35,185 bases of DNA from assembly GCA_022572805.1 (NCBI GenBank), contig JACZVF010000003.1:1-35185 (forward strand), written 5' to 3'. This DNA comes from Chloroflexota bacterium (GTDB lineage: Bacteria; Chloroflexota; Dehalococcoidia; Lucifugimonadales; JADFKI01). This document shows, piece by piece, positions 8,535 through 17,711 of this stretch. A model generated the notes under the pieces. That model was not told the DNA's origin, did not search any database, and worked only from the letters and a program-made list of their open reading frames with translations. A program made the translations under genes and the position numbers. Within the stretch, counting starts at the first letter, position 1; every line of letters starts with the position of its first letter.

Positions 8535-9233
8535 TTACCGCCGGAACTGGATGCGCCGAAAGGCCTCGGCGTAGGGCACCTCCGCGCGGTGGCCTATAGT
8601 CTGGGCCCTGGCTTTAACAAAGTCCGCGACGTCGCGGTCTCCACCGGACACCTGACTAACGTGCTTTTTCAATGCGTCGATCTTCAGGCCGATGGTATCC
8701 GTGATGTCGACGAAGGTGTCCGGGTCCTCGGTGCCCCACATCAGCAGGTCGCCTACCTTGTGCGGCTCCAGGCCCTCCATCCGATGCTCCGGGTAGTGGA
8801 GGATGTCTCGGGCATATGGGAATACGGCGTCCAGCGTAACCTGGCCCGAAATACGGTGGTCTCGATGGAGGTAGAATGTCTGCCTGTGGGGGTCTGTGCA
8901 GAACACCACGTCCGGCCGATGTTTCCGGACCGCGCGAACGATGAGCCCCCTGAACTCGGTCGTGTCCTCCAATGCGCCGTCGGGATACCTCAGGTAGACC
9001 ACCTCCTTCACGCCCAGGGTCTCCGCGGCGTTGGCCTGCTCCACCTCGCGTATCTCGGCCAAACGCTCCGACGTCATTTCCGGATCGCTGGTGCCCTTGT
9101 CGCCGTTGGTGCACAGGACGTAAACGACCTCGGTGCCCTCCTCGATCCACTTGGCTATGGTCCCGCCGCAGCCGCCTTCCCCATCGTCGGGATGCGGAAT
9201 GACCACCATAGCCCTGTCCGGTCTGTCTATCAT
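8535..9233 (-). CDS. PIG-L/LmbE family deacetylase
   Basis: This zinc-dependent N-acetylglucosaminyl deacetylase family includes MshB (mycothiol), BshB (bacillithiol) and PIG-L. The zinc/catalytic motif PHPDDGEGGCGGTIA lies near the N-terminus and the third ligand motif is HRDHR. The phrase VVYVLCTNGDKGTSDPEM is typical. The product is about 232 residues. The ORF track begins at 9383, but ATG 9233 directly before the family N-terminus is preferred; the extra 50 residues have no family character, and a G-rich stretch precedes this ATG. The substrate cannot be set from sequence. Nearby MshA-like and MshD-like genes make a low-molecular-weight thiol precursor conceivable. Confidence 0.88.
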   Translation of the reverse strand: MIDRPDRAMVVIPHPDDGEGGCGGTIAKWIEEGTEVVYVLCTNGDKGTSDPEMTSERLAEIREVEQANAAETLGVKEVVYLRYPDGALEDTTEFRGLIVRAVRKHRPDVVFCTDPHRQTFYLHRDHRISGQVTLDAVFPYARDILHYPEHRMEGLEPHKVGDLLMWGTEDPDTFVDITDTIGLKIDALKKHVSQVSGGDRDVADFVKARAQTIGHRAEVPYAEAFRRIQFRR

Positions 9234-9578
9234 GTACTTTAACGCCCCCCATAAAAGATCAATCGTGATGCCGTGTTTAGCTGATTGTGCCTGCGCAAAC
9301 CCTTGCCCCGTCAGGCTTCCGGGCCAGCCCCTGAACGCTGCACACCCCAGTCGGCCATGGATATATGATAAGGCCTCGCCCATTAGCGGGCAAGACCGAC
9401 GCCTTACTCAAGCGTCGCATCATCAAGGTGTTGCGCTAGCAAGGGGCTAAATAGCCACGCCGCATTTGCTCTGTTACAATCTGTCTGCAGCCGTGGATGC
9501 AACGGATTTGGGCCTGGGGGCGAGAAATTGCCTGGCTAGGGCAGTGTTGCACCACACGAAATTGAGCCGGAGTTGTGA
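9234..9578. other. Intergenic region between divergent PIG-L and double-GNAT genes
   Basis: No gene is seen here. A possible extended -10 (TGTTACAAT, 9472-9480) lies about 100 bases before the + strand acetyltransferase, without a convincing -35. The acetyltransferase ribosome site is GGAG in the last bases. No tRNA or other RNA fold is evident. Confidence 0.4.
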
Positions 9579-10532
9579 ATGGCGCCTAGTTTTAATGTAA
9601 GGATATTTCGATGGACGGACCTGGAATCCATAACAGCCATATTCAATGATATCAATGGCCTTGGCGGCACTGAAAAGGCCTTCGATGTTGGCTTCATGCG
9701 CCAGTTCATGTCCCAGCCGGACATGGACCCGCAGGAGCACTGCTTCGTCGCCGATTTGGACGATGCCGTTGTTGGCTTTGCGCTGATTTCGTACGAAGCG
9801 CCCATCGGCCGGGCGGTGGCCAGCGGCGGCGTTCTCGGCGGTTTTCGGCGACAGGGGATCGGTCGTGAGCTGCTCAAAAAGGCTCTATCCCACGCAGAGG
9901 ACCTCGGGGTGGACGTACTGCACATCGAGGCCTCATCCCAAGGCGAGGCCGCCCAGCGGATGCTCGAGTCGGCGGGCTTTCACAAGGCCAAGGGTTACTG
10001 GCAGATGCAGTGGACCGGCGACGTCAGCCCAACGCCTTCCCTGCCGAGCGGATTTTCGATTCGGCCATTCAAGATCGGCCAGGACGAGGAGAGGCTCACT
10101 CAGCTACAGAACTTGGCGTTCGGCGATAACTGGGGGTTCAGCCCCAACACCGTCGATCAGATTAGCGCCCGCGTCCGCTTGGACCGGGTAACGCCCGAGG
10201 GTATCTTGTTCATCACGGATAACGGCAAACCTGCAGCCTACAACTGGACGATGATATCCGCCGACGACTCCAGGGCCACCGGGTTCATATCCATGACGGG
10301 CGTGCACCCGGACTACCGGGGCAGGGGGCTTGGCAAGGCAATCGTGGCTGCTGGAATGCAGTACCTCAAGGGCCAGGGCGTCGATTGCATCGAGTTGGAG
10401 GTAGACTCCGACAACGCGCCTGCCAGGGAACTGTATCTCAAACTAGGCTTTCGGAAGGTACGGGAGACCCTGTGGTACGAGAAAACTTTTCCAACGCCTA
10501 ATGGACAATTATCCAGCGAGCCCGGTGAATAG
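9579..10532 (+). CDS. Double-GNAT acetyltransferase, mycothiol-synthase (MshD)-like
   Basis: Two GNAT domains stand in tandem. The first half carries VASGGVLGGFRRQGIGRELL and a C-terminal RMLESAGFHKAKG. The second half has MTGVHPDYRGRGLGKAIV, then ELEVDSDNAPARELYLKLGF, giving two complete acetyl-CoA loops. Such a tandem architecture with a stronger C-terminal domain is that of MshD and relatives. The length of 317 is close to MshD. Substrate specificity is not proven. Start ATG 9579 has a GGAG six or so bases upstream. The gene lies between a PIG-L deacetylase and an MshA-like glycosyltransferase. Confidence 0.82.
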   Translation: MAPSFNVRIFRWTDLESITAIFNDINGLGGTEKAFDVGFMRQFMSQPDMDPQEHCFVADLDDAVVGFALISYEAPIGRAVASGGVLGGFRRQGIGRELLKKALSHAEDLGVDVLHIEASSQGEAAQRMLESAGFHKAKGYWQMQWTGDVSPTPSLPSGFSIRPFKIGQDEERLTQLQNLAFGDNWGFSPNTVDQISARVRLDRVTPEGILFITDNGKPAAYNWTMISADDSRATGFISMTGVHPDYRGRGLGKAIVAAGMQYLKGQGVDCIELEVDSDNAPARELYLKLGFRKVRETLWYEKTFPTPNGQLSSEPGE

Positions 10533-10566
10533 CTACCGCAAGGCGACTGCGGAGTGACCGGAAAAC

Positions 10567-11292
10567 CTACGCGCCAGGCGATTTTACCCCCTGGAAAGGC
10601 GTCGGCATGTTCATGTGTTCCGGCAACACCATCCCTCCCGAGAATACGATCTTCATCGCCTCTTCCACAGTCAACTTCGTCTCAACTACCTTGTCCTCTG
10701 TGACGAACGCCAGGTTGCCCGAAGTTGGATTCGGTACTGTCGGGATATAAACTACCAGCAGGTCCTGACCGTCTTTGATTGGCGACGGGCAGTGGCCGGT
10801 GATGAAGCCCATCGCTAGAAAGCCTTGTCTCGGCCACTCGATGAATACCACGCGGCTAAACTGGTGCCCGGTGGGTGAGACAAGGCTGTCCGTGGCCTGC
10901 CTTGCAACCCCATAGATGCTCTTGACCACAGGTATTTTTGAAAGTACCGTGTTTTGCCAACTCACAGCCCTGCGGCCGGCCTCGGCCGCCACCAGGAGGC
11001 CGATGACGTAAAGCATCGCTATGGTAAATGCCACACCGACGCCCGGGAAGTCCAGAGGCGTGCCCTCGATCCACCTGGTGAGAAGTCCGGAATCGCCACG
11101 AAAGATTCCGTCGATGTAGCCAAATACAAGGCGAATTATCAGGAAGGTAGCGAGAAGGGGAACCAGAACGAAAAAACCAGCAGCAATCCTACGCCAGAAG
11201 TGGCGCTCCCCACGCTGGTAAAAGGTGTACTTCTGTGGGTCGCTGCTATCTGCGTCCGGCTCCACCTGAGACTGGTCCCGCCCGTTGTTCAC
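10567..11292 (-). CDS. DUF502 family membrane protein
   Basis: This is a DUF502 integral membrane protein of unknown function. Features are a polar N-terminus, a hydrophobic helix AGFFVLVPLLATFLIIRLVF, a second helix VAFTIAMLYVIGLLVAAEAG, the family phrase KIPVVKSIYGVARQ, then a soluble domain with FIEWPRQGFLAMGFITG, VVYIPTVPNPTSGNL and the EEAMKIVFSGGM ending typical of the family. The GTG start lies three bases after the stop of the upstream glycosyltransferase, so the two are translationally linked. The length of 241 is within the usual range. Confidence 0.9.
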   Translation of the reverse strand: MNNGRDQSQVEPDADSSDPQKYTFYQRGERHFWRRIAAGFFVLVPLLATFLIIRLVFGYIDGIFRGDSGLLTRWIEGTPLDFPGVGVAFTIAMLYVIGLLVAAEAGRRAVSWQNTVLSKIPVVKSIYGVARQATDSLVSPTGHQFSRVVFIEWPRQGFLAMGFITGHCPSPIKDGQDLLVVYIPTVPNPTSGNLAFVTEDKVVETKLTVEEAMKIVFSGGMVLPEHMNMPTPFQGVKSPGA

Positions 11293-11295
11293 TAT

Positions 11296-12519
11296 TCACG
11301 CCCCCGCGACGCTTACCCAAGATTCTGCCAATAGATCGGAGTAGAAGTCCAGTAATCGGTCTGCGACCCCACTCCAGCTCATTTCCAGCGCCTGCGCCCT
11401 GGCCGCTTTGCCCATGGACTCCTTCAGGTCTGGATTAGCCATCAGTATGTCCAGGCGTTGCGCGAATGGTTCAGGGCAGCGCCATGGAATTAGATAACCC
11501 GTTTCACCTTGTTTGATGAAAGTTTTCAGTCCTCCGACTCTGGAGACCACAACTGGCGTGCCACAGGCCATCGCTTCCAACGCTACCAGTCCGAAGCTTT
11601 CGTAGTAAGAAGGCAACACGAATACGTCGGCCGCGCTGTAAAAGTCGGGAAGAATCCCCTGAGGGACGGAACCGGTAAAGGTTACTTTTTCCTGGATGCC
11701 CAGCGTTTCCGAGAGGCCTTTAAGCCTTTCCAACTCTAGGTCGTCTTCCAGGCTGCCTCCGACAATCACCAGTCTGGTGTCCGCCGGGTCTTCCAGTAGC
11801 GCCACGGCCTTCAGCAGGATATCGATACCCTTGAGAGGCTCGATGCGCCCTACGTATAGGATAACCCTATTTTCCTGAATTCCCAACTTCTGTTTTGCGT
11901 CGTCCTTGCCCCTGGGGTAGAACAACTCCAAATCCACGCCCGCCGGAACGACTTTGATTCTGCACCGGGATGCCTGATAAAGCTTGACAAGGTCATCTTT
12001 CTCCATTTCGGTGGAGACGACAAGACCGTCCGCGCGCTGCATGACCGTGCGCTCGATGTTGGTCCTGACCTCGGACTCCTGTTCCCCGGCTCGGGCTCGC
12101 AATTTGGTCTTGGCCAGGGTATGGAACGTGGCCACGTGGGGCACGTCCCAATCTTCACTCAGGGCCATGCCGATGCTTCCGGAAAGCCAGTAGTGGCTGT
12201 GAATAAGATCGTAGTCGATGCCCTGCTCGGAGCGGAATGAGTCCAAAGCCGTCAGGAACTCGGGTATGAACTGGTACAGGTCCTGCTTGGTAGTGTCGTA
12301 CGGGCCGGCCTTGAGGTGCACGACCCTGGCTCCCTCGCCCAACTCCACGATCTGCGGATCCAGCGGGTCGTGATATCGAGTGAACACGTCCACCTGATGC
12401 CCACGTCTGCCGAATTCCTTAGCCAACTGCATAACGTAAACGTTCATGCCGCCGGTATCTTTTTCGCCGAGGCGCGCCACGGGACATCCGTGGAAGCTCA
12501 ACAACGCCAGTCTATACAT
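11296..12519 (-). CDS. GT4 glycosyltransferase, MshA / sucrose-phosphate-synthase-like
   Basis: This is a retaining GT-B glycosyltransferase of family 4. The N-terminal half has DTGGMNVYVMQLAKEFGRRGH, the donor/acceptor-site phrase IHSHYWLSGSIGMAL and ATFHTLAKTK. The C-terminal half has ILYVGRIEPLKG, FTGSVPQ, the E-x7-E motif ESFGLVALEAMACG and PVVVSRVGGL. These signatures are shared by MshA (GlcNAc to inositol-phosphate) and bacterial sucrose-phosphate synthases, so either donor specificity is possible. ATG 12519 has GGAG six bases upstream. The downstream DUF502 gene begins three bases after its stop. Confidence 0.9.
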   Translation of the reverse strand: MYRLALLSFHGCPVARLGEKDTGGMNVYVMQLAKEFGRRGHQVDVFTRYHDPLDPQIVELGEGARVVHLKAGPYDTTKQDLYQFIPEFLTALDSFRSEQGIDYDLIHSHYWLSGSIGMALSEDWDVPHVATFHTLAKTKLRARAGEQESEVRTNIERTVMQRADGLVVSTEMEKDDLVKLYQASRCRIKVVPAGVDLELFYPRGKDDAKQKLGIQENRVILYVGRIEPLKGIDILLKAVALLEDPADTRLVIVGGSLEDDLELERLKGLSETLGIQEKVTFTGSVPQGILPDFYSAADVFVLPSYYESFGLVALEAMACGTPVVVSRVGGLKTFIKQGETGYLIPWRCPEPFAQRLDILMANPDLKESMGKAARAQALEMSWSGVADRLLDFYSDLLAESWVSVAGA

Positions 12520-12553
12520 ACATATCTCCGCCCCTGCCAGGGGATTGCGACGC

Positions 12554-12579
12554 CCGGCCGGTCAACTTCAGTCGGCCGG
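12554..12579. repeat. Perfect inverted repeat (7-bp arms, 12-base loop)
   Basis: CCGGCCG and CGGCCGG flank a 12-base loop in the 157-base gap between the FemAB-like gene and the glycosyltransferase, close to the latter's start. There is no T-run, so a leader hairpin or protein site is as likely as a terminator. Confidence 0.45.
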
Positions 12580-12676
12580 CCGGCAGAGGGCACGAATATC
12601 GTTTCTGGATGGGGACCGCTTTCCGACCAGATTCTTTAGCCGAATCCACCTGTCCCCGGATTTGATGGATACGGGC

Positions 12677-13657
12677 CTAACGTCTAATCGTAATCTGGTA
12701 GACGGTCTGATTCCGCCCGCCCAGATCATATTTATATCGCTCCGGACCTCTCAGGAAATCGAAACAGCTCCTGCCTTTTTCCACTGCCTCGCGGAGGCAC
12801 AGGGCCTTGTTGAGAAGCCCTACACTTAGTGACGAATACTCCGGGTCGTAACCGCTATTGTAGAGTAGGTACGCGTCGCCGTAGTCGAAGACGATGCAGG
12901 AGGCCACCCGCACATTACCCACCTCCAGAAAGAAGAGCTTGAATATGCCCTTTTCTGCCAGCCTTACGGCCATGTCCTTGAAGAAGAGCTCCCGGTCCTC
13001 CGTCAAGAACTCGTCCTTGTCATGACTGCTGGCGCGCATCAGCCTGAAAAAGTCCGGCATATGCTCGGCCAGAGTCAAGGGATCGTCGCAGGAATACTGC
13101 CGAGCGTTATCGGCGGCGTCCAGCCGCCGCAGCTTTCGGCGCAACTCGTGGCGGTCTTTTTTGCGCATGCTCCCCTGGTATTCGTCCCAGGTGGGCGTTA
13201 GCACGGCATAGGGAGAGACATCCTCTTCCACTATTTCAGTCCGGAATCCCTTTTGCTCCGCCAGCGCCTTCAAATGCACCAGAGCAGGAGAGCTCTCCCG
13301 CAGAGATTTGAGCTCAAGTGTGTGCCACTCCATCTCTACCAGGTATTCACACAGCGCATTGTAGAACTCGACTTCTCTGCCCTTCCTCACCAGGAAATCA
13401 TGGTAATCGAACAGGTCGGTATCACCCAGGAAGGACAGCACTCCGTTAGTAAGCATCAGGGGCGCGATGCCAATCAGCACCTCGCCCTGCCTGACGGAAA
13501 GTATGTGCAGGTCAGCTTCCTGCCCGTAATGCTCCAACCATAGCCTCTGCCACCAGGGGGTAATGAAAATCGTGTCGGCGGCGGTCTCCGGCAAGAGCTG
13601 CTCCCATTCCACCTCTATACTGTCGAAGCTTTCCGACCGCACGGACAGTGGCGTCAT
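12677..13657 (-). CDS. FemAB/BioF2-like GNAT acyltransferase (CelD/BcsL type)
   Basis: This is a tandem-GNAT protein of the FemAB-related 'acetyltransferase involved in cellulose biosynthesis' (CelD/BcsL, BioF2-like) type. The diagnostic stretch MRKKDRHELRRKLRRL appears in the middle. It is followed by FFRLMRASSHDKDEFL and the second-domain core KLFFLEVGNVRVASCIVFDYGDAYLLYNSGYDPEYSSLSVG, then DFLRGPERYKYDLGG. Such proteins transfer acyl or aminoacyl groups to cell-surface or small-molecule substrates; the actual substrate here is unknown. The 326-residue length is typical. The start overlaps the folE stop by four bases, so it is translationally coupled to folE. Confidence 0.85.
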   Translation of the reverse strand: MTPLSVRSESFDSIEVEWEQLLPETAADTIFITPWWQRLWLEHYGQEADLHILSVRQGEVLIGIAPLMLTNGVLSFLGDTDLFDYHDFLVRKGREVEFYNALCEYLVEMEWHTLELKSLRESSPALVHLKALAEQKGFRTEIVEEDVSPYAVLTPTWDEYQGSMRKKDRHELRRKLRRLDAADNARQYSCDDPLTLAEHMPDFFRLMRASSHDKDEFLTEDRELFFKDMAVRLAEKGIFKLFFLEVGNVRVASCIVFDYGDAYLLYNSGYDPEYSSLSVGLLNKALCLREAVEKGRSCFDFLRGPERYKYDLGGRNQTVYQITIRR

Positions 13658-14217
13658 CGAATCTCCCCCAGCAGGTCGAAGAATTCCTGCCGGTCCGCGG
13701 TCTGGGTCTTCAGCCTGCCCCTGGCAGATGATGTAATTATCCGGCTGCCGGGCTTTTTAACGCCTCTCAGCGACATACACATGTGCTCCGCACTGATTAC
13801 GGCCGCGACACCGTCGGGTTCAAGCGTCTTGTTTAGGGCCTCTACTAGCTGGTCTGTGAGCCGCTCCTGTATCTGGGGTCGGCGGGCAAGAATGTCCAGG
13901 GCCCGGGCAAGCTTCGATGCGCCTACCACACGCCCCTTGGGTATGTACCCGACGTGGACGGAGCCGAAAAAGGGAAGGAAGTGATGCTCACAAATGGAGA
14001 AGAACGGGATGTCTCGCAATACCACCAATTCCCGGTGACCTTCCTCGAATCCCGTGGCCAGGACTTCCGCCGGGTCGGCGTCAATGCCCGAGAAGAATTC
14101 TGCATACATCTCGGCAACGCGACGTGGGGTGTCTTGCAGTCCCTCTCTGGACGGGTCCTCGCCCAAGGCCTCGATTATCGCAGATACCGCGTTACTTATC
14201 TTGTCCTGGTCTATCAA
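13654..14217 (-). CDS. folE: GTP cyclohydrolase I
   Basis: FolE opens GTP to 7,8-dihydroneopterin triphosphate, the first step of folate/pterin synthesis. The 187-residue product is full length. Zinc and active-site motifs are present: SICEHHFLPFFG (Cys and His ligands), GRVVGASKLARALDILARRPQIQERL, and ISAEHMCMSLRGVKKPG with the second cysteine. It starts with TTG immediately after the thrC stop (TAG then TTG, no gap) and overlaps the next gene by four bases. This makes a tight thrC-folE-acyltransferase unit. Confidence 0.97.
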   Translation of the reverse strand: MIDQDKISNAVSAIIEALGEDPSREGLQDTPRRVAEMYAEFFSGIDADPAEVLATGFEEGHRELVVLRDIPFFSICEHHFLPFFGSVHVGYIPKGRVVGASKLARALDILARRPQIQERLTDQLVEALNKTLEPDGVAAVISAEHMCMSLRGVKKPGSRIITSSARGRLKTQTADRQEFFDLLGEIR

Positions 14218-15273
14218 CTAATGTAACCCCAGGGCCCGCTCCACCGCCTCAAGCTGCGGCGGGTACTCATCCATAAACACCGGCTCCATGGAGCTAGCCA
14301 GGTCTGGGTCCTTGAGGCCCGTTCCGGTCAGAACACAGACGATCTTGCTGTCTTTTAGATGCACTCCATTACGAGAAAGTTTTATTAGTCCGGCCACGGA
14401 AGCCGCTGACGCCGGTTCGCAGAATATGCCCTCTTTTCTGGCTATCCACTCGTAGGCCTCCATGATCTCCTCGTCCGTGACAGAGTCGATGGTGCCGTTG
14501 GATTCATCCCTGGCCTTGACTGCGCCATCCCAACTGGCGGGATTGCCGACCCTGATGGCGGAGGCGATAGTTTCGGGCTTCGCTATGGGCCGACCCCTGA
14601 CGATGGCAGCCGCGCCCTCCGCCTGGAAACCCATCATCTTGGGAAGAATGGCCGTCCACTCCATGTTGCGGGCCTCTACAAAACCCTGCCAATAGGCGGT
14701 GATGTTGCCGGCATTGCCTACCGGGATGAAAAGATAATCGGGAGCCGTTCCCAGGTCTTCAATTATCTCGAACGAGGCCGTCTTTTGGCCCTCGATTCTG
14801 TACGGGTTCAGAGAATTGACAAGAATTATGGGGTGCTTCGCCGTGAGCTCGCGTACGACCTTCAGGGCGTCGTCGAAGTTTCCGTCGATGAGGATGATGC
14901 GGGCGCCGTAGGTTATTGCCTGGGCCAACTTGCCCCTGGCGATGTTGTTCTTGGGTACGAAAACCGTGGTTTCCAGGCCGCAGTAGGCCCCGTAAGCGGC
15001 GGCTGATGCGCTGGTATTGCCCGTGGAGGCGCAGACGATGCTCTCGCCGCCCTCCTCCATGGCTTTAGCGACGGCCAGAACCATGCCCCGATCCTTAAAC
15101 GACCCGGACGGGTTGCAGCCCTCCAGCTTGAAGTACAGTTCGTCGCAGCCGACCTCCTGCGAGATAGTCTTGGACCTGACAAGAGGGGTATCGCCTTCGC
15201 CAAGTGTGAACATCGGGGTTTTTTCGTTCACGGGGAGGTAGCTTTTGTAGCGCTCCAGAACTCCTCTAATCAT
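14218..15273 (-). CDS. thrC: Threonine synthase
   Basis: This PLP enzyme converts O-phosphohomoserine to threonine. The PLP lysine lies in [11 protein letters not shown], preceded by [11 protein letters not shown] and [10 protein letters not shown]. The phosphate-binding phrase is [15 protein letters not shown], and the enzyme ends with [11 protein letters not shown]. The product is 351 residues, the short bacterial/archaeal-like class. The ORF track starts at 15324; ATG 15273 ([14 protein letters not shown]) is preferred because GGAG precedes it closely and family homology begins there. It is first in the minus-strand unit with folE. Confidence 0.95.
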   Translation of the reverse strand: MIRGVLERYKSYLPVNEKTPMFTLGEGDTPLVRSKTISQEVGCDELYFKLEGCNPSGSFKDRGMVLAVAKAMEEGGESIVCASTGNTSASAAAYGAYCGLETTVFVPKNNIARGKLAQAITYGARIILIDGNFDDALKVVRELTAKHPIILVNSLNPYRIEGQKTASFEIIEDLGTAPDYLFIPVGNAGNITAYWQGFVEARNMEWTAILPKMMGFQAEGAAAIVRGRPIAKPETIASAIRVGNPASWDGAVKARDESNGTIDSVTDEEIMEAYEWIARKEGIFCEPASAASVAGLIKLSRNGVHLKDSKIVCVLTGTGLKDPDLASSMEPVFMDEYPPQLEAVERALGLH

Positions 15274-15681
15274 CTTGCTCCGTTGTGCGAAAGTCCGCCG
15301 TGGGCCGGCCGCAACCGACCCCACTCAGGTCTGCCGGCGCCGTCAGTTGCGTGCCGATGTTCGCATGGCGCGCCGGACCTGAGCGCAGACGCCGCTATAT
15401 GTGGCTGTACTGCACATTAAAGGGCCACGGGGGCCCAGCGCCCCGCCGTTTTCCTTGAGATAACATGAATTTTTCGACTGCACCGTACTAGGATACTTCA
15501 GTTCGGCCTCTCAGTCCAACATTGGCGGCGGAGTTGTTCGCAAGTACAACCTGACACTTTCCGTACGTTCGCCCCGGTGTAGAGGCGCTTCCATATAACG
15601 GGAGTTCCTGAATACCACCGCTGTATTCCGAAGCCACCAATTCCCGGTCCCATTGCCCCCATCAACCCCGGCCCTATGCGC
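15274..15681. other. Intergenic region between divergent thrC and hpf
   Basis: This 500-base gap (to 15802) has no supportable gene. A short minus-strand ORF (15498..15749) is not credible. The right end carries the hpf promoter, which is listed separately. I see no riboswitch or tRNA fold by eye and cannot place the thrC promoter with confidence. Confidence 0.4.
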
Positions 15682-15710
15682 TTGATGCCCGCCCACGCAG
15701 GGCCTACAAT
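15682..15710 (+). promoter_or_regulatory. Sigma70-type promoter for hpf-glyA
   Basis: TTGATG (15682-15687) and TACAAT (15705-15710) are separated by exactly 17 bases, both close to consensus. Transcription would start near 15717, giving a leader of about 85 nucleotides before the hpf ATG. Confidence 0.65.
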
Positions 15711-15802
15711 AGAAAAGCGCTGATAAGCCTTGGCATGACCCCGGGGCATGGCCTTCGTCTTGCGTCTCCAAGCCAGTGAAATTCGCTCAGGAGGTGGTTT
15801 CC

Positions 15803-16381
15803 ATGGACCTGCGTATCTTCACAAGGAACATCGAGCTGAACTCCGAGGCCGAGCAGTACATCGAAAAAAAGCTCAAGCGGCTGGACAGGCACATGCACGG
15901 CAGCGCAGAGGCCAAGCTGGAGCTTTCCCGTACGTCCTCACGGTCTCAGACCGACAGGATCGTGGCCCAGATGACCATCTCAGCGCCGGGGAACACCCTC
16001 AGAGGTCAGGAGGCTGGGCTGAATCTATTTGCGGCCATTGATGCCGTGACAGACGTTATGGACCGTCAGATACGCCGATACAAGACCCGGGTATCAAAGT
16101 CTCGGGGAAGAAGGTCGGTACGGAACCAGGAGCAGGCGCCTCCGGACATCGCCGAGCTGCAAAACGAACTGCCTGAAGACGCGGTGGTATCCGAATTTGG
16201 GCGGGTTGTAAGGTCCAAGCGTTTCCCGATGAAGCCAATGGCCGTGGAAGAGGCCATAGTAGAAATGGAGCTTCTGGACCATGATTTCTTCCTGTTCCAG
16301 AACATAGAAACAGAAGGATTCAACGTCATCTACAGGCGCACCGATGGCGACTACGGGTTGATCGAACCCGAGGCTTCCTGA
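15803..16381 (+). CDS. hpf: Ribosome hibernation promoting factor, long form
   Basis: Long HPF dimerises 70S ribosomes into inactive 100S particles in stationary phase. The N-terminal S30AE/YfiA domain begins MDLRIFTRNIELNSEAEQYIEKK. A charged linker (SKSRGRRSVRNQEQ) follows. The C-terminal dimerisation domain holds VVRSKRFPMKPMAVEEAIVEMELLDHDFFLFQN and ends in DGDYGLIEP. The length of 192 residues fits. ATG 15803 is chosen over the ORF-track start at 15776 because AGGAGG lies eight bases upstream and the domain begins at this methionine. glyA follows 75 bases later on the same strand. Confidence 0.95.
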   Translation: MDLRIFTRNIELNSEAEQYIEKKLKRLDRHMHGSAEAKLELSRTSSRSQTDRIVAQMTISAPGNTLRGQEAGLNLFAAIDAVTDVMDRQIRRYKTRVSKSRGRRSVRNQEQAPPDIAELQNELPEDAVVSEFGRVVRSKRFPMKPMAVEEAIVEMELLDHDFFLFQNIETEGFNVIYRRTDGDYGLIEPEAS

Positions 16382-16456
16382 CGATTAGGTCCGGATGCCA
16401 GGTGTAGCTCCGAACAAATGGCTGGATAGCCTGTGGCAACGACAGGGAGTAGGCAC

Positions 16457-17701
16457 ATGAGCACGTTGATGGACCAGGACCCGGAGGTAGGGCGGGCCAT
16501 TCAGAACGAAGTTGACCGCCAACGCACCACGATCAATCTCATTGCATCGGAGAACTACGCTAGCAGGGCCGTCCTGGAAGCCCAGGGCAGCGTTATGACC
16601 AACAAGTATGCAGAGGGTTACCCGGGGCGGCGTTACTACGGCGGCTGCGAGTTCGTGGACGTGACCGAGAGCCTCGCCATTGACCGGGCCAAAAAGCTCT
16701 TCGGGGCCGAGCACGCAAACGTTCAGCCCCACAGCGGCGCCCAGGCCAATATGGCCGCGTACTTCGCCACCATGAGTCCCGGCGACACAGCCATGGGCAT
16801 GAGCCTGGACCACGGCGGCCACCTGACCCACGGAGCCTCCGTCAGCTTCTCCGCCAAGATTTACAACTTCGTGTCCTACGGCGTCGACAGGGAGGTGGAG
16901 CTGATTGACTACGACGAGGTGGAGCGCCTGGCCAAGGAGTACAGACCCAAGATCATCGTAACCGGCGCATCGGCCTACACCCGCACTATAGACTTCCCGC
17001 GGTTCCGGCAGATAGCCGACGAGGTCGGGGCCAAGCTCATGGTGGACATGGCCCACATTGCCGGGCTGGTAGCGGCGGATGAGCACCCCTCCCCCCTGCC
17101 CTACGCTGAAATAGTCACCTCCACCACTCACAAGACGCTGCGAGGTCCCCGTGGCGGCCTGATCTTGTCCAACTCGGAACTGGCCCGGCCCGTCAATAGC
17201 GCGGTGTTCCCCAACATGCAGGGTGGTCCCTTGCAGCACGTAATCGCAGCCAAGGCGGTTGCCTTCAGCGAGGCCATGACGCCTGAGTTTGCCGCGTACC
17301 AGAAGAGCATTCGGGCCAACGCCGTGGCGCTGGCGGAGGAGCTTCAGTCGGGCGGCCTACGACTGGTCTCCGGCGGCACGGACAACCACATCGTGCTGGT
17401 GGACCTGACACCCATGGACATCACCGGAAGGCAGGCGGAAGAGGCCCTCGGCGAGGTCAACATCGTGGTCAACCGCAACGCCATTCCCTACGACAAGAAG
17501 CCGCCTCGGACCGCCAGCGGCATGCGCCTGGGAAGCCCTGCCATTACCAGCAGGGGCATGGGCGTGGACGAGGCCCGGCGCATCGGACAGCTTATCCTCA
17601 AAGTCCTGGGCGACCTGGGTGATGAGGCGGTCATGCGCGAGGTGCGGGACGAGGTAATCGGCATATGCGGAAAATTCCCGGTGCCGGGGATAGACGCTTA
17701 G
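16457..17701 (+). CDS. glyA: Serine hydroxymethyltransferase
   Basis: SHMT interconverts serine and glycine with tetrahydrofolate, supplying one-carbon units. Conserved motifs are [34 protein letters not shown] and the PLP-lysine motif [24 protein letters not shown] lies near the C-terminus. Length is 414 residues. ATG 16457 ([12 protein letters not shown]) is preferred to GTG 16433 because GGGAG lies seven bases upstream. It is convergent with the unknown gene at 17712, leaving 10 bases between stops. It shares the hpf promoter unless an unseen one exists in the short gap. Confidence 0.97.
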   Translation: MSTLMDQDPEVGRAIQNEVDRQRTTINLIASENYASRAVLEAQGSVMTNKYAEGYPGRRYYGGCEFVDVTESLAIDRAKKLFGAEHANVQPHSGAQANMAAYFATMSPGDTAMGMSLDHGGHLTHGASVSFSAKIYNFVSYGVDREVELIDYDEVERLAKEYRPKIIVTGASAYTRTIDFPRFRQIADEVGAKLMVDMAHIAGLVAADEHPSPLPYAEIVTSTTHKTLRGPRGGLILSNSELARPVNSAVFPNMQGGPLQHVIAAKAVAFSEAMTPEFAAYQKSIRANAVALAEELQSGGLRLVSGGTDNHIVLVDLTPMDITGRQAEEALGEVNIVVNRNAIPYDKKPPRTASGMRLGSPAITSRGMGVDEARRIGQLILKVLGDLGDEAVMREVRDEVIGICGKFPVPGIDA

Positions 17702-17711
17702 GTGGACGAAT

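Noticed and set aside
15498-15749. Minus-strand ORF of 83 codons upstream of hpf
   Set aside because: It is glycine/proline-rich, has no ribosome site, and lies across the hpf promoter.
16385-17239. Minus-strand ORF of 284 codons over glyA
   Set aside because: It is an antisense shadow; the + strand encodes complete SHMT with its PLP lysine motif.
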